Source: Gemmatimonadota bacterium
GTDB taxonomy: Bacteria; Gemmatimonadota; Gemmatimonadetes; JACCXV01
NCBI GenBank assembly: GCA_013696835.1
Contig: JACCXV010000354.1
Span: forward strand, 1-8,410
Length of the DNA: 8,410 nucleotides
Direction of reading: 5' to 3'
Shown here: positions 1 through 5,554 of the stretch, piece by piece
How the letters are laid out: every line of letters starts with the position of its first letter
Position numbering within the stretch: the stretch's first letter is position 1
Translations under genes and position numbers: made by a program
The notes under the pieces: generated by a model
Databases searched by the model: none
The model's input: only the letters and a program-made list of their open reading frames with translations
Told to the model about the DNA's origin: nothing

Positions 1-467
1 TCCACGACCATGCCCGGGATGCCGAAGGCGTTGCCGAGGATCACGTTCGCCGTCTTGCGGCCCATGCCGGGGAGCTCCCGAAGCTCCTCCATCGTGCGAG
101 GGATCCGGCCGGCGTGGCGCTCGAGCAGCGCGCGCGCCATGCCCTGGATGCTCCGGGTCTTGTTGTTGAAGAACCCGGTGGAGCGGATCAGGTCCTTGAT
201 CTCGTCGGCGTCGGCAGCGGCGTACGCACGGGCGGAGCGGTACGTCCGGAAGAGCCGCGGCGTGACCTCGTTGACGCGCACGTCCGTGCACTGCGCCGAC
301 AGGATCGTGGCGACTGCCAGCTGCAGCGGGTTGCGGAACCGCAGCTCGATGCGCGCGTCGGGGTACGTCCCCGCGAAACGACCGAGCACTTCGGCCATTC
401 GACGACGGGCGGCCTCGCGGCTCTCCCTGCCGCGGGGAGCCGGCGAGGGCGTCGCCGGCCCGGGCAT
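1..467 (-). CDS. nth: Endonuclease III (DNA glycosylase/AP lyase), partial, C-terminus beyond left edge
   Basis: This is the N-terminal 155 residues of an Nth-type base-excision repair enzyme, which removes oxidised pyrimidines and cleaves the abasic site. The region around residues 46-67 (NPLQLAVATILSAQCTDVRV) matches the family's N-terminal helical core. Residues 132-143 (LPGMGRKTANVI) are the helix-hairpin-helix motif, in which K138 corresponds to the catalytic lysine (K120 in E. coli). The catalytic Asp should lie 18 residues later, and the window ends after two bases (GA) of exactly that codon, following ...GMVV. The iron-sulfur cluster cysteines would be outside. The start is uncertain: ATG at 467 is used, but an in-frame GTG at 500 and ATG at 398 are possible and none has a clear Shine-Dalgarno. 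With 467 there is an extra Pro/Arg-rich stretch of about 23 residues compared with E. coli. It is transcribed divergently from the barrel genes. The family call is secure. Confidence 0.95.
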   Translation of the reverse strand, partial: MPGPATPSPAPRGRESREAARRRMAEVLGRFAGTYPDARIELRFRNPLQLAVATILSAQCTDVRVNEVTPRLFRTYRSARAYAAADADEIKDLIRSTGFFNNKTRSIQGMARALLERHAGRIPRTMEELRELPGMGRKTANVILGNAFGIPGMVV

Positions 468-673
468 GGCGACGGGTGCCTGAACGCGGCGTGGGCTCAC
501 CGGGGGGCGAAGCGAATCGCGACAGCCGCGGCGCGTACGCTCGAGGCACCACGAGCGGGGACCGGGGTAGGATCGCTCGCACGGACGCGCGCGGCGATTC
601 GGCCTTTGCCTTGCTGGAATCGGCCACGTGCGGGCGCCGGAGAGCCCGATTCAACCTCAGCGGAGGATGACAT
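468..673. other. Divergent intergenic region between nth and the first barrel gene
   Basis: About 206 bases separate the nth start from the plus-strand barrel gene, so promoters for both directions should lie here. I see no convincing -35/-10 pair. TAGGAT at 568-573 resembles a -10 box, but no TTG-type -35 lies 16-18 bases upstream of it. TTGCCT (606-611) and TTGCTG (611-616) have no matching -10 element. No coding potential was recognised. If nth starts at the GTG at 500, the gap shrinks to 173 bases. Confidence 0.5.
662..666 (+). promoter_or_regulatory. Shine-Dalgarno site of first barrel gene
   Basis: GGAGG lies 7 bases before the ATG at 674. It fixes that start and is one of the two strongest ribosome-binding sites in the window, which agrees with an abundant outer-membrane protein. 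Confidence 0.8.
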
Positions 674-1297
674 ATGCGATCCGTTCGTTCGCTCCTGATC
701 ACCGCGACGCTGCTCACCCTCGGCGCGATACCGGCCCTGGCGCAGCTCGGCGCGCGCTCCGTCGAAGTGGAGCCGTTCGTGGGCTGGCTGTCGTTCGACG
801 ACGACCTCCTCCTCGCCAGCTCGATCGGCTTCGGCGGGCGCCTGGGCTACAATCTGACCGACAACTGGGCCATCGAGGGGACGTTCAACTACACGCCGGG
901 GGCTGAGTTCGACCTGGAGGGCTTCGACGACGACGTCGAGGACGACCTGGACATCCCGCAGACCACGGTCATGCTCGCGCACGCCAACTTGAACTACAAC
1001 GTGCTCCTCAACAACTCCCGGCTGGTGCCGTTCCTGACGGCTGGCGGGGGGATCGCGAGCTTCAACGTCGACAACGACGACGGGATCGACGAGGACAGCT
1101 CCACCGACGGCGAGGTGAACGCCGGCGGCGGGCTCAAGCTGTTCCTCAGCGAGACCGTCGCGCTGCGCGGCGACCTGCGGAATCACTGGATCTTCGCGAG
1201 CGTTCCGAACGAGGATCCCGACGAGAGCGGCGACGAGGAGGATGCGGTGACCACATCCAACCTCGAGCTCTCGGGCGGCGTGTCCTTCAACTTCTAG
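674..1297 (+). CDS. Small outer-membrane beta-barrel protein, copy 1 (acidic loops)
   Basis: This 207-aa protein starts at an ATG with a strong GGAGG site. Residues 1-23 form a signal peptide (two Arg, a Leu/Ile/Ala core, cleavage after ALA, before Q24). The mature part alternates hydrophobic and polar residues in short strands separated by polar loops, with Gly-rich turns (FGGRLGYN near 53-60, AGGG at 123-126). It ends in SFNF, the aromatic C-terminal signature recognised by the Bam machinery. About 184 mature residues fit an eight-stranded OmpA/OmpW-size barrel of the outer-membrane beta-barrel domain type. Three loops are strikingly acidic: roughly 78-93, 131-147 and 179-190. The second contains D133-N-D-D-G-I-D-E-D141, reminiscent of calcium-binding Asp/Gly loops. 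The motif LRGDLRNH (164-171) recurs as LRGDIRDH in the next gene. The fold is inferred with good confidence; the function (structural, adhesin-like or small-molecule pore) is unknown. Confidence 0.85.
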   Translation: MRSVRSLLITATLLTLGAIPALAQLGARSVEVEPFVGWLSFDDDLLLASSIGFGGRLGYNLTDNWAIEGTFNYTPGAEFDLEGFDDDVEDDLDIPQTTVMLAHANLNYNVLLNNSRLVPFLTAGGGIASFNVDNDDGIDEDSSTDGEVNAGGGLKLFLSETVALRGDLRNHWIFASVPNEDPDESGDEEDAVTTSNLELSGGVSFNF

Positions 1298-1317
1298 CAG
1301 CTCCCCGCAGGCGCACC

Positions 1318-1347
1318 CGTCGCCGCGGGCGAGGGCGCGGCGACGTT
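1318..1347 (+). terminator. Strong GC hairpin, terminator-like, after first barrel gene
   Basis: A perfect 10-bp inverted repeat (arms 1318-1327 CGTCGCCGCG and 1336-1345 CGCGGCGACG, loop of 8) begins 21 bases after the stop codon. Only TT follows the stem before a C, so the U-tract is poor. It may be a weak intrinsic terminator, a transcript-end stabiliser, or a pause site that favours Rho. It separates the first barrel gene from the second. Confidence 0.6.
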
Positions 1348-1381
1348 CGGGACACGCGTACACGGTGGTCGTGGCTCTCCG

Positions 1382-1410
1382 TTGCGTCCACCGGAACCCC
1401 CCGGTACTAT
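1382..1410 (+). promoter_or_regulatory. Possible sigma-70-type promoter before second barrel gene
   Basis: TTGCGT (1382-1387) and TACTAT (1405-1410) are separated by 17 bases. The -35 matches consensus at 3 of 6 positions and the -10 at 4 of 6. Transcription would start near 1417, leaving a leader of about 35 bases before the ATG at 1452. It lies downstream of the hairpin, where a new transcription unit would be expected. The match is modest, and the lineage's promoter consensus is unknown. Confidence 0.3.
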
Positions 1411-1451
1411 CCGCGGCGGGAAGGGGGTCACCCTCACGCCGCGGAGACGCC

Positions 1452-2069
1452 ATGCGCTGCTGCCTGACCTTCGGAACGTTCCTCCTGTTCGCCTTCCCCG
1501 CCGGCCTGCTCGGCCAGTCGTTTCCGGGCCATGACTTCTTCTTCGAGATCACGCCTCAGGTCGGTTTCCTCGCGCCCGAGGAGCCCGAGGGCGCCGAGAT
1601 CGAGGCCCGCCCGCTGTTCGGCGGCCGGGTCGGCTACCGGCGCGCGACGGGTTTCGGCTTCGAGGCGCAGGGCGCCTTCACGTCGCTCGAGCTGGAAGTC
1701 TCCGGCCAGACTCCCGAGATCTTCGATCTCACCACCTTCGTCTACGGCGTGGACGGGCTTTACACGTGGTCCGTCTCACCCCGCACCGACGTCTCGCTGG
1801 CACTCGGCGTGGGCGGGGTCACATGGAGCCCGGACCGCGACGGCGCCGACGACCTGTCCGGCGATCCCGATTCGGAGACCAACCTGCAAGTGGCGCTGGG
1901 GCTCGCCGCGCGCGCTCTCCTGACGCCGTCGATCGCGCTGCGCGGCGACATCCGCGACCACGTCGTGTTCGACCAGCTCGCCGACACCGCGCGCGACCTG
2001 GAGCTCGTGGATCGCGGCCAGACGAACAATCTGGAGGTGTCCGTGGGGGCTTCGTTCGTCCTGCCTTGA
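1452..2069 (+). CDS. Small outer-membrane beta-barrel protein, copy 2
   Basis: This 205-aa protein is read from the ATG at 1452, which has GGAG five bases upstream and begins a signal peptide directly (hydrophobic residues 5-20, probable cleavage near G21). The reading frame is open back to 1365, but that stretch lacks signal-peptide character and would bury this one. The mature sequence has amphipathic strands and Gly turns. It shares landmarks with its upstream neighbour: a P-x-VG-F/W-L segment near 35-40, GGRVGY (57-62), and LRGDIRDHVVF (163-173) against LRGDLRNHWIF. An acidic loop at 128-141 (D-R-D-G-A-D-D...) sits at the same place as the acidic loop of copy 1. The C-terminus is SFVLP rather than a terminal Phe, so the barrel-insertion signal is atypical. 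Two adjacent Cys at residues 3-4 of the signal peptide are unusual. It is probably a diverged paralogue of copy 1; its function is unknown. Confidence 0.8.
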   Translation: MRCCLTFGTFLLFAFPAGLLGQSFPGHDFFFEITPQVGFLAPEEPEGAEIEARPLFGGRVGYRRATGFGFEAQGAFTSLELEVSGQTPEIFDLTTFVYGVDGLYTWSVSPRTDVSLALGVGGVTWSPDRDGADDLSGDPDSETNLQVALGLAARALLTPSIALRGDIRDHVVFDQLADTARDLELVDRGQTNNLEVSVGASFVLP

Positions 2070-2764
2070 AGCCACGCCGCTCTCCCGTGCGGTGGATCCT
2101 GCCGCTCGCCTGTCTGCTGCTCGCCGGGGCCACGGCACCGGCCTCCGCGCAGCTCGGTCGCAAGTCGTGGGAGCTCTACCCCCACGTCGGCGCGTTCCTT
2201 CCTTCGGATCCGGGTTTCCTCGATCTCGCCGGCGAATTCGTCGGCTTCGATCCAGGCGTCCTGTGGGGGATCTACTGGACGTACCATTACACGGACCACG
2301 TGGGGGTGGAGCTGGGCTTCTCCAAGGCCACCGCGAACGGGCCCGAGGACGACGACCCCCTGTTTCGCTTGCCGTCCGAGGGCGAACGAGCCTCCGCGCA
2401 GCGCCTTGCGGGCCTGAGCGGAGAGCCCGACCTGGTAGCCGGCGACGTGGGCTTCGACCTGTGGGAGCTGAACGCGTTCGTGAACTCGGGGGCGCTCAAG
2501 CGCTTCCAGCTCTTTGCCAGCGGCGGCGCCGGACTGGTGAACTTCGATCCGGAGTTCGGGGGCGGCGTGACCCGGCTCCAGCTGGGCTTGGGAGCCGGAG
2601 CCCGCTACTACGCCTGGAAGAACATCGCCCTTCGCGCCGAGGTGAAGGACTTCCAGTTCGTCGGTGCGGCGCGCTCCGATTACGCGGCGGGGGCGGAGGC
2701 GGGCGGCGGGGACGAGTTCCTCCACAACGTCGGATTCTTCGCGGGTCTGGCCTTCAACTTCTGA
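2066..2764 (+). CDS. Small outer-membrane beta-barrel protein, copy 3
   Basis: The chosen start is the TTG at 2066, whose last two bases overlap the preceding TGA stop (TTGA), giving 232 aa and suggesting translational coupling. A GTG at 2087 would give 225 aa and is a real alternative; neither has a good Shine-Dalgarno. With TTG, the signal peptide is textbook: a basic n-region (KPRR..R), a Leu/Ala core, and ASA before Q29. The mature start QLGRKSWELYPHVGAFLP mirrors QLGARSVEVEPFVGWLS of copy 1. The protein ends in GLAFNF, a classic barrel C-terminus like GVSFNF of copy 1. A long polar loop occupies roughly 87-127, and there are Gly-rich strands at 152-155 and 165-179. It lacks the acidic Asp/Gly loop of copies 1 and 2. 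By size it could be OmpW/AlkL-like, but no diagnostic residues are visible. An acyl-CoA synthetase gene follows 31 bp later. Confidence 0.8.
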   Translation: MKPRRSPVRWILPLACLLLAGATAPASAQLGRKSWELYPHVGAFLPSDPGFLDLAGEFVGFDPGVLWGIYWTYHYTDHVGVELGFSKATANGPEDDDPLFRLPSEGERASAQRLAGLSGEPDLVAGDVGFDLWELNAFVNSGALKRFQLFASGGAGLVNFDPEFGGGVTRLQLGLGAGARYYAWKNIALRAEVKDFQFVGAARSDYAAGAEAGGGDEFLHNVGFFAGLAFNF

Positions 2765-2795
2765 GCCGGGGGCCGGATCGGGGCCCCGACGAACG

Positions 2796-4595
2796 ATGGA
2801 CGTCCGCACGCTGCCGGAGCTCTTCCTCCATTCCGTCGAGCGGTACGACAAGCCCGACGCGCTGAGGTATCGCCGCGACGGCGCGTGGGTCGACATCTCG
2901 GCCCGCGACCTGCGGCGGCAGGTCGAGACCTTCGCGTTCGGCCTCCTCGATCTGGGCGTAGCCCCCGGAGACCGCGTCGCGCTCCTCTCCGAGAACCGGC
3001 CCGGATGGGCGGTCGCCGACCTGGCGATTCTCTCGACGGGGGCGCTCCCGGTCCCCGTCTACCCGACACTGGCCGGCGAGCAGATCGCGTACATCCTGCG
3101 CGACTGCGGCTGTCGCGTCTGCGTCGTCTCGAGCCGCGCACAGCTGGGCAAGGTGCTCTCCATCCGCGCGGACACGGCGGTCCAGCGGGTGGTGACGCTC
3201 GATCCGGTCGCGCACGGCGACGCCTCCGTGCTCTCCCTGGAGCGGGTCACGGAGGCGGGCGAACGAAGGAGGGATGCGGATCCCGCCGCCCTCCGGCAGC
3301 GGCTCGACGGCATCGATCCGCGCGGCGTGGCCACGATTCTCTATACGTCGGGCACGACGGGACGGCCGAAAGGCGTCATGCTCTCCCACCACAACCTGCT
3401 CTCGAACATCGAGGCCGCCCTGGCCGTCTTCGATATCGGTCCCTCGGACGTGAGCCTCTCGCTCCTGCCGCTGAGTCACATCTTCGAGCGCATGGTGGGT
3501 CACTTCACGATGCTGCACGCCGGCGCGACGATCGCCTATGCGGAATCGATGGGCAGCGTGGCGCGCGACATGCTCGAGGTACGCCCGACGATCGTGCCCA
3601 GCGTGCCGCGGCTCTACGAGAAGATCTACGGCCGCGCCATGGATGCCGCGCTCCGGGGGTCGGTCATGCGCCGGCGGCTCTTCCTCTGGGCACTCGCGGT
3701 CGGGGAGCGAGCGGTGGAGGCACGGCTGCAGGGGGAGCGGGTGTCTCCCAGTCTCGCAGCGCGCTACGCGATCGCCAGGCGTCTGGTGTTCGCCAAGCTG
3801 CAGCGGCGCACGGGTGGACGGGTGCGGATGTTCGTCTCGGGAGGAGCTCCGCTCTCGCCCAGGATCGCGAAGTTCTTCTGGGCGGCGGGCCTGCCGGTCT
3901 ACGAAGGGTACGGCCTCACCGAGACCTCGCCCGTCATCGCCATCAACGCGCCCGGCGCGACCCGCCTCGGCACGGTGGGCCGACCGGCCCCGGGCGTCGA
4001 GGTGCGGATCGCGGAGGACGGGGAGATCCTGTGCAAGGGCCCGAACGTGATGCTGGGATACTTCGGGCTGCCCGAAGAGACGGCTGCCACGATCCGGGGC
4101 GGGTGGCTGCACACGGGTGACGTGGGGCACCTGGACCGCGACGGCTACCTTGTCATCACGGACCGCAAGAAGGACCTCATCAAGACCTCGGGGGGAAAGT
4201 ACATCGCTCCGCAGCCCATCGAGAACCGCCTCCGGATGAGTCCTCTCGTGAGCCAGGCGGTCGTCGTCGGCAACCGGCGCAAGTACGCTTGCGTGCTGAT
4301 CGTGCCCGACCTGGAGAACCTGCGCAGGCACGCCGCGGCGGCGGGCACCCCGTCCGCGAGCGACACCGAGCTCCTCGCCAACGCCGGCGTGCAAAGGGTC
4401 TACGAGGACCTGATCGAGGAGGTGAGTCGGGATCTCGCACCGCACGAGTCTCTCCGGCGCTGCGCCCTCGTCGCGCGCGACTTCAGCATCGAGGACGGGG
4501 AGCTGACCCCCACCCTCAAGGTGAAGCGGAACGTGGTCGAGCAGCGCCACCGGGAACGGATCGACGCCATGTACGACGAGAAGCTCGAGCCGTGA
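2796..4595 (+). CDS. Long-chain acyl-CoA synthetase (AMP-forming, FadD15-like)
   Basis: This 599-aa enzyme activates long-chain fatty acids with ATP and CoA through an acyl-adenylate, supplying beta-oxidation or lipid synthesis from the cytoplasmic side. All the superfamily motifs are intact: the phosphate-binding loop YTSGTTGRPKG (183-193), the adenine-site motif YEGYGLTET (369-377), the ribose-binding Asp in GWLHTGD (D442), the hinge region DRKKDLIKTSGGK (456-468), and the C-terminal LTPTLKVKR (570-578), whose K575 should be the adenylation lysine. That last motif, the length near 600, and the final helix (ERIDAMYDEK) point to the FadD15/eukaryotic-like long-chain branch rather than E. coli FadD. 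ATG 2796 is chosen because MDVRTLPELF begins the conserved N-domain; upstream in-frame sequence belongs to the barrel-gene region. No clear Shine-Dalgarno is seen, so translation may depend on read-through from the barrel gene 31 bp upstream. Chain-length preference cannot be read from sequence. Confidence 0.95.
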   Translation: MDVRTLPELFLHSVERYDKPDALRYRRDGAWVDISARDLRRQVETFAFGLLDLGVAPGDRVALLSENRPGWAVADLAILSTGALPVPVYPTLAGEQIAYILRDCGCRVCVVSSRAQLGKVLSIRADTAVQRVVTLDPVAHGDASVLSLERVTEAGERRRDADPAALRQRLDGIDPRGVATILYTSGTTGRPKGVMLSHHNLLSNIEAALAVFDIGPSDVSLSLLPLSHIFERMVGHFTMLHAGATIAYAESMGSVARDMLEVRPTIVPSVPRLYEKIYGRAMDAALRGSVMRRRLFLWALAVGERAVEARLQGERVSPSLAARYAIARRLVFAKLQRRTGGRVRMFVSGGAPLSPRIAKFFWAAGLPVYEGYGLTETSPVIAINAPGATRLGTVGRPAPGVEVRIAEDGEILCKGPNVMLGYFGLPEETAATIRGGWLHTGDVGHLDRDGYLVITDRKKDLIKTSGGKYIAPQPIENRLRMSPLVSQAVVVGNRRKYACVLIVPDLENLRRHAAAAGTPSASDTELLANAGVQRVYEDLIEEVSRDLAPHESLRRCALVARDFSIEDGELTPTLKVKRNVVEQRHRERIDAMYDEKLEP

Positions 4596-4801
4596 ACGGC
4601 CCGGCCGGCGTCCCCCCTCGATGACACCCGGAAAGTTCCCAATCCGAGAAAATAGACACATGCGCGACCCCTTCCCCCTCGAGGACCCGGCGAAGTCCAT
4701 GCGGGACAAGGAAGTTGCTGCCGCCGATTTTAGGGCACGCGGGTTGCCAGAGACTGTCTCGACCCGATACAGCTGCAGTCCGTCGAGCAGGAACACCCGA
4801 G
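4596..4801 (+). promoter_or_regulatory. Intergenic region expected to drive the sigma/anti-sigma/holA operon
   Basis: These 206 bases separate the acyl-CoA synthetase from the sigma gene, the largest gap in the right half of the window. They contain its most AT-rich patch (about 4631-4660, with GGAAAGTTCC and GAGAAAATAGACAC) and a second one near 4726-4732 (GATTTTA). The base composition and lack of a recognisable product argue against coding. No clear terminator hairpin with a T-run follows the synthetase stop. Confidence 0.5.
4744..4771 (+). promoter_or_regulatory. Weak candidate promoter for the sigma-factor operon
   Basis: TTGCCA (4744-4749) is followed after 16 bases by GATACA (4766-4771). 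The -35 matches 5 of 6 consensus positions and the -10 only 3 of 6. Initiation near 4778 would leave a leader of about 24 bases, just long enough to contain the AGGA site at 4789-4792. An autoregulated ECF-type promoter elsewhere in the gap, for example around GGAAAGTT at 4630-4637, is an alternative. Confidence 0.25.
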
Positions 4802-5521
4802 ATGACTGGGGGTACCCCGATGCCCGCGACGAGGTTGAGCTCAGAGAGCCCTGTTGCGCGGAAGCACCTGAGGCTGCACGCGCCTCGACCGCATGCCAGC
4901 CTGGTTGCCCCTGCGCCCGCGCCGGTTCAGCAAGGGCCGAACTACGCGGAGTACCGCGACAACGATCTGGTGCGGGCGTATCTCGCCGGCGACCGTTCCT
5001 GCTTCCGGCGCCTCGTCGAGCGCTATCAAGGGCGGATGGTGAACTTCCTCTACCGGTCCATCGGGGACCGGGAGCGGGCCGAGGATCTGGCCCAGGAAGT
5101 CTTCATACGCGTATACAAGCACCTGCACCGGTTCGATCAGGAGAAGAAGTTCTCCACGTGGATCTACACGATCGCTTCCAACCTGGCGAAGAACGAGTTG
5201 CGCAATCGCAGCCGCAACCCGCTGGTGCTGTTCCAGACGCTCACGAGCCAGTGGTCGGACGATCATCGCCCCCTGCAGTTCGAGGATTCGTCGTACCGGC
5301 CGGACGACCTGTTCCGGAAGCGCCAGCTGCGCGAGATGGTCGAAAGCGCCGTGGAGCAGCTGCCGAAGCACCACAAGCTCGTCTTCGTCCTGCGCGAGAT
5401 CGAAGGCAAGAGCTACGAGGAGATCTCGGATATCACCGATACCAACCTCGGAACGGTCAAGTCGCGATTGAATCGCGCCCGCCACAACTTCGCGGAGATC
5501 ATCGCACCGCACCTCGAGTAG
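4802..5521 (+). CDS. ECF-type RNA polymerase sigma factor (RpoE-like)
   Basis: This 239-aa sigma-70-family protein would direct RNA polymerase to a stress regulon. Region 2 spans about 53-140: the core-binding segment around E94-DLAQEVFIRVYK is typical, followed by KFSTWIYTIASN, the -10-recognition helix region. A linker of about 35 residues leads to region 4 (about 178-233), with QLPKHHKLVFVLREIEG (from 186) and the helix-turn-helix YEEISDITDTNLGTVKSRLNRAR. Regions 1 and 3 are absent, as expected for the ECF group. The first 47 residues are a Pro/Ala/Arg-rich extension, unusual for the group and probably disordered. ATG 4802 is chosen for AGGA nine bases upstream; ATG 4820, preceded by GGGGG, would remove six residues. 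The anti-sigma gene follows after 31 bp, so control is most likely by sequestration at the membrane. The inducing signal is unknown. Confidence 0.93.
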   Translation: MTGGTPMPATRLSSESPVARKHLRLHAPRPHASLVAPAPAPVQQGPNYAEYRDNDLVRAYLAGDRSCFRRLVERYQGRMVNFLYRSIGDRERAEDLAQEVFIRVYKHLHRFDQEKKFSTWIYTIASNLAKNELRNRSRNPLVLFQTLTSQWSDDHRPLQFEDSSYRPDDLFRKRQLREMVESAVEQLPKHHKLVFVLREIEGKSYEEISDITDTNLGTVKSRLNRARHNFAEIIAPHLE

Positions 5522-5529
5522 CCGCCCGG

Positions 5530-5554
5530 ACGCGCTCCCGGGCGGGGAGCGCGT
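5530..5554 (+). promoter_or_regulatory. RNA hairpin covering the anti-sigma ribosome-binding site and start
   Basis: Perfect 10-bp arms, ACGCGCTCCC (5530-5539) and GGGAGCGCGT (5545-5554), enclose a 5-base loop. The 3' arm holds the only Shine-Dalgarno-like bases (GGAG, 5546-5549) and the first two bases of the GTG start at 5553. The sigma stop codon ends nine bases before the stem, so a ribosome finishing the sigma gene would physically open it. No T-run follows, so a translational role is likelier than termination. Confidence 0.65.

Noticed and set aside
1365..1451. Upstream start of barrel copy 2 at 1365
   Set aside because: It would add 29 residues before an otherwise standard signal peptide, overlap the promoter candidate, and ignore the GGAG site before ATG 1452.
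497..1552. Minus-strand open frame of 351 codons opposite barrel copy 1
   Set aside because: It covers the well-supported barrel gene with its signal peptide and strong ribosome-binding site. Its own product is compositionally odd and resembles no family.
2778..2789. Perfect 12-bp palindrome TCGGGGCCCCGA between copy 3 and the acyl-CoA synthetase
   Set aside because: It has no loop and no T-run, so it is a poor terminator. A GC-only palindrome of this size is not rare in such sequence. An operator cannot be excluded but is unsupported.
1760..2896. Minus-strand open frame of 378 codons opposite barrel copies 2 and 3
   Set aside because: It is a shadow frame of two genes with signal peptides and barrel signatures, with no domain of its own.
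4630..4660. GGAAAGTT with a downstream AATAGACA, read as an autoregulated ECF promoter
   Set aside because: The -35 resembles the GGAAC-type element only loosely and the -10 does not match a known ECF consensus. It would need the sigma factor's own target motif from other promoters.
2754..4796. Minus-strand open frame of 680 codons opposite the acyl-CoA synthetase gene
   Set aside because: It is the mirror frame of a gene with all AMP-binding motifs intact. Its translation is Arg/Asp/Val/Glu-rich with no recognisable domain, as expected from high-GC third positions.
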